DNA from: Flavobacteriales bacterium
GTDB lineage: Bacteria; Bacteroidota; Bacteroidia; Flavobacteriales_D; Crocinitomicaceae
DNA: 64,000 nucleotides
Reading direction: 5' to 3'
NCBI GenBank assembly: GCA_947462255.1
Contig: CANHOA010000002.1
Location: forward strand, 1 to 64,000
The notes beneath the pieces were generated by a model, which saw nothing but the letters and a program-made list of their open reading frames with translations, did not search any database and was not told the origin of the DNA. Below are positions 1 to 8,188 of this stretch, piece by piece; the stretch's first letter is position 1; each line of letters opens with the position of its first letter. Made by a program: the position numbers and the translations under genes.

Positions 1-98
1 AAAAAGGACTTATCCCCATTTGTTCCCTTGGAAATTAATCCATCCTTTTAACCCAAAATAACTGCCCCTTAAGAAACGCTTTCCTCAATTGCGGGGTG

Positions 99-106
99 CA
101 AAGGTA
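99..106 (-). promoter_or_regulatory. -7 promoter box for a leftward gene outside the window
   Basis: CAAAGGTA reads TACCTTTG on the minus strand, an exact match to the Bacteroidota -7 box TAnnTTTG. It points left, out of the window, so bases 1-98 are probably the 5' leader of a gene that starts beyond position 1. I see no gene in 1-200. Confidence 0.5.
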
Positions 107-200
107 ACTACTTTTTTTATTCCTACAATGTTTTATTGGAAAAAATAAAGCTATTATTTTTATTATTTAAGCAAAGAGCCTAACTATTAGTAAGATAAGA

Positions 201-833
201 CTAATTTGATTCTGCTAAAGATTTTTTTATAGCTAGTAAATCTAGATTTTCAATTAACAAGTTATCTGTGTCGCTAAACGATTTTAGCTGGCCAACATAT
301 GATTTCAAGCAAAAATTAACGGTGTCATTTGATAAATAACAAACTGAATCAATGATGCTAGATTCTTTCTCATTTATAACCGTAAATCGAATCAGCTTCT
401 TAATGCCTGCCAAACGATCCATCGACATAAAAACAAGGAATGCTGCAAACCTTGTTGCTTCTTTCTTTGACATTAGCTTAGCTTCATTATTATCAATTAA
501 AGCAATGCTATAATTAGCTAATAAAATTCCTATCCTATCTTTCAGAACCTGAATATCACTTTTAGGCCATAATTTAAGTACCGGAAAAGCCTTCAATAAA
601 TCAAACATGTCATTGGTATTTAACATAATTCGGTCGAGCTTATTATTCCTGTTTTTAGCAACAGTAAACCAAAATCGAATGGCAATTATTAAGAAAACGG
701 TAGAAAGAATACCCGCCACCTTGGCTAAAAGAATGACATTAATGAGGATTCCAAAAGGAACCAGAATAAGCAATAAAAAAAATACCGCTATCCATAATGG
801 AAAACGGTATTTTAAATTTTTTGAATTTGACAT
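201..833 (-). CDS. hypothetical membrane protein, two N-terminal TM helices
   Basis: A 210-residue protein I do not recognise. Residues about 10-30 and 33-55 are two closely spaced hydrophobic helices, and the rest is a soluble, charged domain with no motif I can name. It starts 18 bp after the 64-residue gene on the same strand, so the two are probably co-transcribed. The plus-strand ORF at 607-855 lies over it and is taken as a shadow. The signal for coding is length and the orderly TM-plus-soluble layout. Confidence 0.7.
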   Translation of the reverse strand: MSNSKNLKYRFPLWIAVFFLLLILVPFGILINVILLAKVAGILSTVFLIIAIRFWFTVAKNRNNKLDRIMLNTNDMFDLLKAFPVLKLWPKSDIQVLKDRIGILLANYSIALIDNNEAKLMSKKEATRFAAFLVFMSMDRLAGIKKLIRFTVINEKESSIIDSVCYLSNDTVNFCLKSYVGQLKSFSDTDNLLIENLDLLAIKKSLAESN

Positions 834-851
834 TTTTACGGTTGGTAATAA

Positions 852-1046
852 CTAACTAGCAACCCATTTATCATTCAACATTTCTCCTCGAATAATAACA
901 GTTTTAGTACGTGAGTAATCTTCAGCTGCCATTTGCATCTGTTCTTTTGTATCTCTTCTAATTAAAATTGAACCGGACCCCTGAGATTTGATTTCAATAT
1001 AAAAACCATTTTTGAGTCTTGCCGGCCGTGTAGGTGGTCTTCCCAT
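852..1046 (-). CDS. small conserved hypothetical protein (MGRPPTRP type)
   Basis: A 64-residue basic protein that opens with MGRPPTRPARLKNGFYIE. I recall small proteins with this opening as common conserved hypotheticals in Flavobacteriia; their function is unknown to me. It has no TM helix or signal peptide. It leads a two-gene minus-strand unit with the membrane protein downstream. A run of 14 T (A on the coding strand) sits just upstream at 1060-1073, within its probable leader or promoter. Confidence 0.7.
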   Translation of the reverse strand: MGRPPTRPARLKNGFYIEIKSQGSGSILIRRDTKEQMQMAAEDYSRTKTVIIRGEMLNDKWVAS

Positions 1047-1193
1047 TTAGATGTGTATGTTTTTTTTTTTTTTAAAATAAGTAATAGTAAAAATAGGTAT
1101 TTTTTTTGAATTAAGGTGTATAAAAGATCCTAAATTCGCAAAAAGAATTTAAATATTTAATAAGACAACAACTATTATGCCTAAAAGTTTAAA

Positions 1194-1201
1194 TACTTTT
1201 G
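1194..1201 (+). promoter_or_regulatory. -7 promoter box TACTTTTG
   Basis: Exact TAnnTTTG box only 3 nt before the ATG at 1205. If used, the transcript would begin at or next to the start codon (leaderless or nearly so). Confidence 0.45.
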
Positions 1202-1204
1202 CAC

Positions 1205-3097
1205 ATGATTAATTTAGAAAAACTAGGGTATTTTTTGCCTCAAGGGTACCTTTTTCAACAAGTAAGTTTACAAATAAACAAGGGGGATAAAGTGGGGCTA
1301 GTTGGGAAAAATGGTGCCGGAAAATCCACCTTATTAAAAATATTGTCTGGGAAAATAAAGCCATCAGAAGGAAATGTTCATCAACCCAAAGGAACAGTGC
1401 TAGGCTATTTAACACAAGATATTGTTATTGACTCTAAACAGAGTGTATTCGAGTACTTAAATTGCTCCAATGAACGAATTGATTTTATTCGTACGCGCTT
1501 GGAAGACATAAATAACGAACTTACCACACGAACCGATTACGAAAGCAATTCCTATTCAGAATTACTAAATGAATTGGCAGAGAAAAATCATGAATTTCAA
1601 GTCATTGAAGGCTTTCAATGGGAAGAAAAAATTATGACTGCTCTTAATGGTCTAGGGTTTAACGATAAAGAAATTCACAAAAGCTTAGATACATTTTCTG
1701 GTGGATGGAAAATGCGTGCAGAATTAGCAAGAATATTAGTGAATCAACCCGATGTATTGCTTTTGGATGAACCAACTAATCACCTTGATATATTATCAAT
1801 TGGATGGCTAGAGACCTACCTGCAGCGATTTGATGGAGTGGTTATTATTATTTCTCACGACCGATTTTTCTTAGATAATGTAACGAAAAGAACACTTGAG
1901 ATAAGCATGAATAAAATCTTCGACTTTCCTTATGGATATAGTAAGTATAAAGTCATGAGAGAAGAGGAAATGGGGCGCTTAGAACAAGCGAAAAAACAAC
2001 AAGATAAGGATATCAAACATACTGAAGAATTGATTAATAAATTCAGGGCAAAGCAATCCAAAGCGGCCTTTGCACAATCGTTGATCAAAAAACTGGATAA
2101 AACGGAGCGAATAGAAATTGAAAAAGAATCGTATAGTGGCATTAGAATTTCATTCCCATTAAGCATTCAACCCGGAAAATGGGTATTGGAAATGGAGAAT
2201 CTGGGTAAATCATATGGCGAAAAAGTACTTTTTAAACAGGTTAACCTAACGATTGGTCGCGGAGAAAAAATTGCCTTGTTGGGTCCAAATGGCGTCGGAA
2301 AATCAACCTTACTGAAAGCCATTATGCGCTCCATTGATTTTGAAGGAAAAGTGACCAACGGCCACAACGTTAACCTAGCTTATTTTGCGCAAGATCAGGC
2401 AGAGAAATTAGATACTAGCCTGACAGTTTATGAAACAGTTGACCATATTGCGAAAGGTGAACTGCGAAAAAATCTCAGGACAATTCTTGGTGCATTTCTT
2501 TTTTCTGGTGAAATTGTAGAAAAAAAAGTGAGCGTTTTGTCTGGTGGGGAACGAACGCGACTTGCCTTGTGCCAATTACTGCTTAGCCCTTCAAATTTTA
2601 TTATTCTAGATGAGCCAACCAACCATTTAGACATGCAGAGTAAAGAAATCTTGAAGTCTGCACTTCTCAACTACGCAGGGACGTTTATTGTAGTATCGCA
2701 CGCTCGTGAATTTGTAGAAGGTCTCACTAATCGGATTTGGGATATTGAGAACGAGGGACTAAAGATTCACCATTTTTCCCTAAATGAATACCTGCTCTAT
2801 AAAAATGAAACTAAACTTAAAATTGAAGGTGAACTTTTAGGACAGTCTGAAAAAGCAAAAGCTCCAAAAATCAGTAAAGAAAAAGTGATTGTTGCTCCAG
2901 TGAATAACGAAATAAAAACAATCGAGAAAAAGATTGAAATAGCAGAAAATGAATTGCTCGAAATGAATGACTTGCTCAGTAAATTAAATTATGGAGACGC
3001 TGAATTTGATTCGACAGCCGAAAGCTACAACTCTAAAAAGGCAATTCTAGCAAAATTAGTTGAAGAATGGGAAACAATTTTGATGAAGCATAATTAA
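1205..3097 (+). CDS. ABC-F family ATPase (Uup/YdiF-like)
   Basis: A soluble protein of about 630 residues with two ABC ATPase cassettes and no membrane domain, the layout of ABC-F factors that act on ribosomes. First cassette: Walker A GKNGAGKST near residue 35, signature FSGGW, Walker B LLLDEPTNHLD. A charged linker follows. Second cassette: GPNGVGKST, LSGGERTRL, IILDEPTNHLD. A C-terminal charged coiled-coil extension follows, as in Uup. The track starts at a TTG (1199); I prefer the ATG at 1205, which gives MINLEKLGYF, the usual first strand. Which ABC-F subgroup it belongs to is not settled from sequence alone. Confidence 0.93.
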   Translation: MINLEKLGYFLPQGYLFQQVSLQINKGDKVGLVGKNGAGKSTLLKILSGKIKPSEGNVHQPKGTVLGYLTQDIVIDSKQSVFEYLNCSNERIDFIRTRLEDINNELTTRTDYESNSYSELLNELAEKNHEFQVIEGFQWEEKIMTALNGLGFNDKEIHKSLDTFSGGWKMRAELARILVNQPDVLLLDEPTNHLDILSIGWLETYLQRFDGVVIIISHDRFFLDNVTKRTLEISMNKIFDFPYGYSKYKVMREEEMGRLEQAKKQQDKDIKHTEELINKFRAKQSKAAFAQSLIKKLDKTERIEIEKESYSGIRISFPLSIQPGKWVLEMENLGKSYGEKVLFKQVNLTIGRGEKIALLGPNGVGKSTLLKAIMRSIDFEGKVTNGHNVNLAYFAQDQAEKLDTSLTVYETVDHIAKGELRKNLRTILGAFLFSGEIVEKKVSVLSGGERTRLALCQLLLSPSNFIILDEPTNHLDMQSKEILKSALLNYAGTFIVVSHAREFVEGLTNRIWDIENEGLKIHHFSLNEYLLYKNETKLKIEGELLGQSEKAKAPKISKEKVIVAPVNNEIKTIEKKIEIAENELLEMNDLLSKLNYGDAEFDSTAESYNSKKAILAKLVEEWETILMKHN

Positions 3098-3141
3098 CAC
3101 ATCATTTGTATGCGTAGCTTTATTTCTTTAATTTTAATGAA

Positions 3142-3171
3142 TTGTTTATCGATCAGCATGCTATAAATTTG
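3142..3171 (+). promoter_or_regulatory. promoter, TTG-N19-TAAATTTG
   Basis: TTG at 3142-3144 and TAAATTTG at 3164-3171 are 19 nt apart, fitting the Bacteroidota sigma factor consensus. The start codon at 3176 is only 4 nt after the -7 box. Confidence 0.6.
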
Positions 3172-3175
3172 CACC

Positions 3176-3601
3176 ATGAAAATACCTAGCTTGTTTCTTT
3201 TTTTAGTTCTTATTATGGCTTCCTCCTGCCTTAAGAACAACCAAAATCCGGTTCCAAGTATTCCTTTTGATATTACAATCGATATTAATTTACCAAGTTA
3301 TTATCAATTACAAGGGGTTGGTTCATGGACCTACGTCAACGGTGGATCAAGGGGTATTATCGTTTACAGAAGAACAATTGACGAATTTGTTGCATTCGAC
3401 CGACATTCGCCCATGGATCCAAACGGGACATGTTTTCTTCCACTTTTCCCCGAACAAGATAATTTTCTACAATTAAAAGACACCTGCAGTAGCGCACAGT
3501 TTTCATTATATGATGGCGGAGCCATTTCTGGATCTCAATTTGGCTTAAGACAATATGCTACTCAATTTAATGGAAGTAATTTACTACGAATTTATAATTA
3601 A
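3176..3601 (+). CDS. Rieske-like lipoprotein of Flavobacteriia
   Basis: A 141-residue exported lipoprotein: a hydrophobic signal with lipobox-type MASSC (Cys18) at the N-terminus. The body resembles small Flavobacteriia proteins annotated as Rieske-fold: ITIDINLPSYYQL, then SRGIIVYR, AFDRHSPMDP, and YDGGAISG followed by LRQY near the C-terminus. The canonical CxH/CxxH ligands are not intact: only two Cys (NGTC and DTCSS) remain in the expected region, so cluster binding is doubtful. The ferredoxin gene begins 3 nt after its stop, so they are probably co-transcribed, but no shared function is established. Confidence 0.72.
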   Translation: MKIPSLFLFLVLIMASSCLKNNQNPVPSIPFDITIDINLPSYYQLQGVGSWTYVNGGSRGIIVYRRTIDEFVAFDRHSPMDPNGTCFLPLFPEQDNFLQLKDTCSSAQFSLYDGGAISGSQFGLRQYATQFNGSNLLRIYN

Positions 3602-3603
3602 TA

Positions 3604-3924
3604 ATGGCTGATATTAACGTAACAATTATTGATCGGGAAGGCAATTCGCATGAATTAATTGGTCCAACCGATATGAGTATGAACATCATGGAGCTTTGCA
3701 AAGCCTATGAATTACCCGTGCTGGGTGAATGTGGGGGCATGGCCATGTGCGCAACTTGTCAATGCTATTTGGAATCTGATACGCCTTTAGACGAGCAAAG
3801 CGATGCCGAACTTGATATGCTCGATCAAGCATTTTTTGTAAAATCAACTAGTCGATTGGGTTGTCAAATACAACTTACGGAAGAAATCGATGGAATCGTA
3901 CTACGATTAGCTCCAGAAGCTTAA
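3604..3924 (+). CDS. 2Fe-2S ferredoxin (adrenodoxin type)
   Basis: A 106-residue soluble electron carrier. Cys43, Cys49, Cys52 and Cys87 form the CX5CX2C...C pattern of vertebrate/ISC-type [2Fe-2S] ferredoxins, and the ending SRLGCQIQL is typical. Length matches the family. It probably donates electrons in Fe-S assembly or to an oxygenase; the partner is unknown, although a cysteine desulfurase lies 6 kb away. Its TAA stop overlaps the stop of the convergent nadE, with both inside one TTAA. Confidence 0.92.
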   Translation: MADINVTIIDREGNSHELIGPTDMSMNIMELCKAYELPVLGECGGMAMCATCQCYLESDTPLDEQSDAELDMLDQAFFVKSTSRLGCQIQLTEEIDGIVLRLAPEA

Positions 3925-4691
3925 GCCATTAAATCGTTTGGAATGTTACACACCGGTATCGGCAACATTTTATGTTGATTGATTCGATTAAAGGTTGAGT
4001 AAATCTCTAATACTTGCTGCTGTCTATCTGTTAAAGTAGTTTCATCTCCATGAAATTCCATCGCCCACTCTAGCTCAGGATAAGTAGCTCCGATTTGATC
4101 TTCATCACTTCTTCCATCGCCCCACAAACCATCTGTTGGTTTAGCGTTGAGTATCTCAGGGAGAATTCCTAAGTGTTTCCCAACTGCCCAAACCTGCGAT
4201 TTTGTTAGGTCGGCAATTGGACTAAGATCAACACCTCCATCACCATACTTCGTATAAAATCCTATTCCAAAATCTTCTACTTTATTGCCAGTTCCGGCAA
4301 CAAGACAATTATTGGTTTGAGCAACAGCATATAAAGTTGTCATTCTGAGCCGTGAGCGCGAATTCGCCATACTTAAACTATTATTCTTGCAATCTGAAGG
4401 CATCGTTTTTTCAAATTGTGTGAATAAATCACTCAAATTAATCTCCAATTCTTTACTGTTTTTATATTTCGAATTAAGGTAAACTAAGTGTTTGTTAGCC
4501 AGATTATATTCTTGCGCAAATTGACGTATGGGTAAATTAATGGCGATTACTTGTAATCCCGTCATGGCGCATAATTCAGAGGTAACAGCAGAATCTATTC
4601 CACCAGATATTCCGATAACAAATCCGTCCATACGAGCATTTAAGGCATATTCCTTAAGCCAAGTAACAATATAATCAACTAGTTTATCCAA
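3921..4691 (-). CDS. nadE: NAD+ synthase (ammonia-dependent type)
   Basis: Makes NAD+ from deamido-NAD+ and ATP, the last step of NAD synthesis, in the cytoplasm. The ATP-pyrophosphatase P-loop SGGIDSA is near residue 29. Further family motifs are AGTGNKVED, a YGDGGVD block and DLSPIADLTKSQVW. At 256 residues it has only the synthetase domain, without the CN-hydrolase glutaminase domain, so free ammonia or a separate amidase must supply nitrogen. It lies 9 bp after an outer-membrane protein gene on the same strand. In other Flavobacteriia nadE also lies near gldBC, as it does here. Confidence 0.93.
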   Translation of the reverse strand: MDKLVDYIVTWLKEYALNARMDGFVIGISGGIDSAVTSELCAMTGLQVIAINLPIRQFAQEYNLANKHLVYLNSKYKNSKELEINLSDLFTQFEKTMPSDCKNNSLSMANSRSRLRMTTLYAVAQTNNCLVAGTGNKVEDFGIGFYTKYGDGGVDLSPIADLTKSQVWAVGKHLGILPEILNAKPTDGLWGDGRSDEDQIGATYPELEWAMEFHGDETTLTDRQQQVLEIYSTFNRINQHKMLPIPVCNIPNDLMA

Positions 4692-4700
4692 AGTATACTA

Positions 4701-5498
4701 TCAGAAGAGTATTGATATTTTTAACATCAACTGATTTTGCTTCGATTTCGTGTAGAAATAAGTGTCTGAACCATCATACAATGAATAATTCTTGTCACTA
4801 AATCGGTAATGCATGGGTGTTAATCCATAGAAGAAGCTAATTTCTGGAACCAAAGTAGTTGTACCTACAAAATTCCATTCCGCTCCGGCAGAAAAGCCAA
4901 TAGACCCTTTGTAAAAAAATGTCTCGCCAAATGATTTCATCGAGGTGTTTTCAATCACTGTAGAACTTCCAACATCAACTCCCGTATCATTGATTTTTTG
5001 AGAAACCATAAAACTATTTCGGATACCAAATTTTCCAAAATACTTAAAGTCACCAATTGGATCGGTCCTAAATAACAACATCAAGGGAATAGAAATATAA
5101 ATGGGTTTGATTTGACGTTCACTTAATTGAAACTCGATACCTCCTACTTTATCTTTTTCATCTTTACCTAATATTTCATTTTCGATGTATTTATAAAATA
5201 CACTATCTGCGCCTGCTTGATACTTCAATGTTTCAAAATCAAATTCTAAACCAGTTGCCAATCCGATATTGTTCGAATTTTTAAAGCTAGTATGGATTAA
5301 CACCCCCACCGATAAATCAGATCCCACACCACCTACATCCATTTTTTTACTTCCCATTTTTTGGAAGTTCAAACCAAAATTACCCGTCATACCTGCTTGC
5401 AGTCTTTTCGTTGCTGTCCCTTGAGCATAAGATAAGTTCACGCCAAATAATACAATTCCTAAGTAACAAATTTTACAAAATGAAGATAGATTTTTCAT
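4701..5498 (-). CDS. outer-membrane beta-barrel protein, PorT-like
   Basis: About 265 residues with a Sec signal (MKNLSSFCKICYLG... to SYAQG) followed by alternating amphipathic strands and a C-terminal aromatic strand (LMLKISILF), as in small outer-membrane barrels. The track starts at 5528, but that codon falls inside the minus-strand promoter box CAAAATTA (5526-5533), and the ATG at 5498 begins directly with the signal peptide. I infer a surface or envelope role. The PorT-like label is by general resemblance only. nadE follows it on the same strand. Confidence 0.75.
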   Translation of the reverse strand: MKNLSSFCKICYLGIVLFGVNLSYAQGTATKRLQAGMTGNFGLNFQKMGSKKMDVGGVGSDLSVGVLIHTSFKNSNNIGLATGLEFDFETLKYQAGADSVFYKYIENEILGKDEKDKVGGIEFQLSERQIKPIYISIPLMLLFRTDPIGDFKYFGKFGIRNSFMVSQKINDTGVDVGSSTVIENTSMKSFGETFFYKGSIGFSAGAEWNFVGTTTLVPEISFFYGLTPMHYRFSDKNYSLYDGSDTYFYTKSKQNQLMLKISILF

Positions 5499-5515
5499 GA
5501 GGTCTTTTTTATGAT

Positions 5516-5523
5516 TAAATTTG
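5516..5523 (+). promoter_or_regulatory. -7 box TAAATTTG for gldB
   Basis: Exact TAnnTTTG box 20 nt before the gldB ATG at 5544. It lies next to the opposing box at 5526-5533. Confidence 0.5.
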
Positions 5524-5525
5524 AA

Positions 5526-5533
5526 CAAAATTA
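5526..5533 (-). promoter_or_regulatory. -7 box TAATTTTG for the barrel protein-nadE unit
   Basis: CAAAATTA on the plus strand is an exact minus-strand TAnnTTTG. Its start codon at 5498 lies 27 nt downstream. It also argues against the 5528 start given by the ORF track. Confidence 0.5.
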
Positions 5534-5543
5534 ATAATTAATA

Positions 5544-6551
5544 ATGAGACGTGCTGTTGTCTACCTTTTTATTCTATGCTTAGCGTCTCTTTTGTCTTGT
5601 AAAGGAAACGACTACAAGGTAAATATAGAAAATATTAATCTAAATTTAGAATTTATAAATTTAGATTCGATTCTGTATGCATCAAAAGGACAAACTGCCA
5701 TCGTAAGAAAAAATGAATTGCTTAAAAAAGATGCAGATTTATTAAATTACACAGTGGGCTATTGTTATCACATCTCTAGTTCTTCTGACACTGCCTACAT
5801 GAATGGGCTCACTTTATTTTATACGGATCAATACATTCAGCGCTTAGAAAAAGTAATAGCGAATAAATTTTCATCCAAAGAAAGAAAAGAAACGGAAATT
5901 AGTGATGCGTTTAAACGGTTAAAATTTCATTTTCCTATAAATAAATTCCCGAAAAGAATTGCCTATATTAATTCACTTTTTTCAGCCAGTGTTAACTGCT
6001 CAGATAATTTTGTAGCGATCGGTTTAGATCGTTATTTGGGGAAAGATGAAAAGGTAATTAAAGAACTGCCTAGTAATCAGTTTTATCAATGGATTAAAGA
6101 AGGCATGGATAAGCAATACCTAACAAGAGATGTTGTTTTAAGTTGGTTGATGGCTCATTATATCAATGAAACTTCAGAAAATTACTCAAGTGAAATGATA
6201 CGGTGGGGGAAACTACTCTTCATTACGCATGCCTGCCTTCCGGATCTTGAAGATCCTATTATTGTGCGATATTCAAAAAAGGATTATGATTGGGCGATTA
6301 ATAGTGAGGGCTCCTTTTGGAAATATCTGGTGGAGGAAGAATTATTGTTTAATACTATGGAAGAAACTAAACAAAACCTTCTCCATGAAGGGCCTTTTTC
6401 AACTGGTTTACCACAAGAAAGCCCTGATCGAATGGGACAATTTTTGGGGTATCAAATGGTGAAACAATATATGGATGAAGAAAGTATTAGTTTAAAAGAA
6501 TTGGTCAAAGTACCCTACAATACCATTTTGCAATCCTACAAACCCAACTAA
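5544..6551 (+). CDS. gldB: gliding motility lipoprotein GldB
   Basis: A lipoprotein of 335 residues: signal peptide with lipobox LLSC (Cys19), then the GldB domain. The C-terminal half has the family blocks MIRWGKLLF, a WKYLVEEELLF stretch, GPFSTGL and SPDRMGQFLGYQ. GldB is needed for gliding and T9SS function in Flavobacterium; its exact activity is not known. It begins an operon with gldC (6 nt between stop and chosen start), the DUF2797 gene and gtrA. Synteny with gldC makes the call secure. Confidence 0.93.
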   Translation: MRRAVVYLFILCLASLLSCKGNDYKVNIENINLNLEFINLDSILYASKGQTAIVRKNELLKKDADLLNYTVGYCYHISSSSDTAYMNGLTLFYTDQYIQRLEKVIANKFSSKERKETEISDAFKRLKFHFPINKFPKRIAYINSLFSASVNCSDNFVAIGLDRYLGKDEKVIKELPSNQFYQWIKEGMDKQYLTRDVVLSWLMAHYINETSENYSSEMIRWGKLLFITHACLPDLEDPIIVRYSKKDYDWAINSEGSFWKYLVEEELLFNTMEETKQNLLHEGPFSTGLPQESPDRMGQFLGYQMVKQYMDEESISLKELVKVPYNTILQSYKPN

Positions 6552-6557
6552 TTGACT

Positions 6558-6905
6558 ATGAATAAAGAAATCACCAAAACATCCGATATACTCATTAACA
6601 TAGGACTGAACCCTAATAAACTTCCCGTTTCCATTAAGTGGAATGCAGAAGACAATGGCTCAATACCCCAAGAAGCAGAAGCATTTCTATTGTCTATCTG
6701 GGATAAAAAAGATAAAAACACACTCAAAATTGACTTATGGACACCAGACATGTCGGTGGAGGAAATGAAACAATTTTTTCATCAGACCTTACTTTCGATG
6801 TCTGATACTTTTGAAAAAGCGACGGGGGAACATTTAATGGCAGAAGATTTAAGGGATTATTGCTACCATTTTGCCGAGAAAATGAATATCTTACCCAAAG
6901 AATGA
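6558..6905 (+). CDS. gldC: gliding motility protein GldC
   Basis: A small soluble protein of about 115 residues, directly after gldB as in Flavobacterium. Visible GldC features include SDILINIGLN, WNAEDNG and the C-terminal LRDYCYHFAEKM. The track starts at a TTG (6552) right after the gldB stop; the ATG at 6558 gives MNKEITKTSD and is preferred. Known role: assists gliding, with an auxiliary rather than essential effect in F. johnsoniae. Its TGA stop overlaps the ATG of the next gene (ATGA). Confidence 0.92.
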   Translation: MNKEITKTSDILINIGLNPNKLPVSIKWNAEDNGSIPQEAEAFLLSIWDKKDKNTLKIDLWTPDMSVEEMKQFFHQTLLSMSDTFEKATGEHLMAEDLRDYCYHFAEKMNILPKE

Positions 6906-7708
6906 AAACTATTTTAGAAAAGCTGCACACTGAGCAAGGAGATGAAGTACGATATTTCATTAAACTGAACGATGAAAAGGTGTGTTTAAATGACTTTATT
7001 GGACAGCAAATTACATTGCAGTACCTGGGGAAAATTATCTGTTCTAGTTGTAGTAAAATTACTGATAAATCATTTGGTCAAGGATTTTGTTACAAGTGCT
7101 TCAACGAAGCGCCTGAGGCAAGCCCCTGCATCATGAATCCGGAATTATGCGAAGCGCATTTAGGCTTAGGGCGCGATATTGAATACGAAGAGCGAAATCA
7201 CAACCAGCCACATTTTGTCTATTTTGCAGCAACCGATAAAGTGAAAATTGGCATTACGCGCAACACACAGATTCCTACTCGTTGGATTGACCAAGGTGCA
7301 CAATCAGCAATCATTTTAGCAGAAACACCCAACAGATATACAGCGGGTGTGATTGAGGTGGCCTTAAAAGAAGCGTATGACGATAAAACAAACTGGCAAA
7401 GCATGCTAAAAGATCTTCGGGATGAATCCATCGATTTAGTAGAAGAAAAATGGCTTGCTCAAGAGCTGTTACCTCATGATCTTGCCGCTTTTTTTACGGA
7501 AGATGAATCTGTTCATTCGATTAATTATCCCGTAAAGGAATATCCCAGCACCCTAGAATCCATGAATTTTGATAAAATGCCACTCATTTCAGGAAAACTT
7601 ACTGGAATTCGTGCGCAATACTTATACATAGATGGAAACAGGGTAATTAATATTCGGCGCCATACTGGCTATGAAGTAGACATAATCTTGGGCGATGGAA
7701 AAGATTAA
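6902..7708 (+). CDS. DUF2797 protein, zinc ribbon plus GIY-YIG-like region
   Basis: About 268 residues. It has two CxxC-type pairs near residues 48-65 (CSSC, then CYKC), a candidate zinc ribbon. Around residue 110 the FVYFAATDKVKIGIT strand pair resembles the GIY-YIG/T5orf172 fold, followed by RWIDQGA. This matches the DUF2797 family; its biochemical role is unknown. The track start at 6860 lies inside gldC; the ATG at 6902 overlapping the gldC stop is the natural operon start. gtrA begins 14 nt before its end. Confidence 0.85.
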   Translation: MKTILEKLHTEQGDEVRYFIKLNDEKVCLNDFIGQQITLQYLGKIICSSCSKITDKSFGQGFCYKCFNEAPEASPCIMNPELCEAHLGLGRDIEYEERNHNQPHFVYFAATDKVKIGITRNTQIPTRWIDQGAQSAIILAETPNRYTAGVIEVALKEAYDDKTNWQSMLKDLRDESIDLVEEKWLAQELLPHDLAAFFTEDESVHSINYPVKEYPSTLESMNFDKMPLISGKLTGIRAQYLYIDGNRVINIRRHTGYEVDIILGDGKD

Positions 7709-8183
7709 AACCGAATCTGATTATCTTCGTGGCTTTTTGGATATTTTTTATCCAATCGTTAAAAAACTATTCAGTAAAACGACCTACTATTACGCGGTTT
7801 GTGGAGCATCTAATATGGTGCTGAGTTGGCTACTATTCTACCTTTTCTACAACTTTGTTTTTCACCAACAGAAATGGCAGGTCCCTATCCTTAACCTCTA
7901 TATTAATGCCTATACGATTAGTGCTGCTGTATGCTTTATAATTTCATTTATCATTGGTTTTACCTTATTAAAGTATGTCGTTTTTACGGCTAGTGAAATT
8001 AAAGGACGAATTCAATTGTTTCGCTATGGAATAAGCGCTATAATTTCGTTCGTTACCAGTTACGCTATTCTTAGGCTGTTGATAGAAGGTTTTGGAATGT
8101 ATGCCTCAATCTCCAACGTAATTGCTTCGGTTGTTGTGGCTATTATCAGTTACCTTATTCAACGGAATTTTACGTTCAAATAG
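7695..8183 (+). CDS. GtrA-like family membrane protein
   Basis: A 162-residue protein with four hydrophobic helices in the GtrA/DPMS arrangement, including FISFIIGFTLLKYVVF and a last ISYLIQRNFTF ending typical of the family. GtrA proteins are proposed flippases or partners for polyprenyl-linked sugars in polysaccharide or teichoic-acid glycosylation. The start overlaps the end of the DUF2797 gene by 14 bp, so it is translated in the same operon. A convergent glycosyltransferase ends 6 nt away, but transcription is opposite, so a functional pairing is only a guess. Confidence 0.85.
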   Translation: MEKIKTESDYLRGFLDIFYPIVKKLFSKTTYYYAVCGASNMVLSWLLFYLFYNFVFHQQKWQVPILNLYINAYTISAAVCFIISFIIGFTLLKYVVFTASEIKGRIQLFRYGISAIISFVTSYAILRLLIEGFGMYASISNVIASVVVAIISYLIQRNFTFK

Positions 8184-8188
8184 ATTTA

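Noticed and set aside
607-855. Plus-strand ORF of 82 codons
   Set aside because: It lies over the better-supported minus-strand membrane protein gene.
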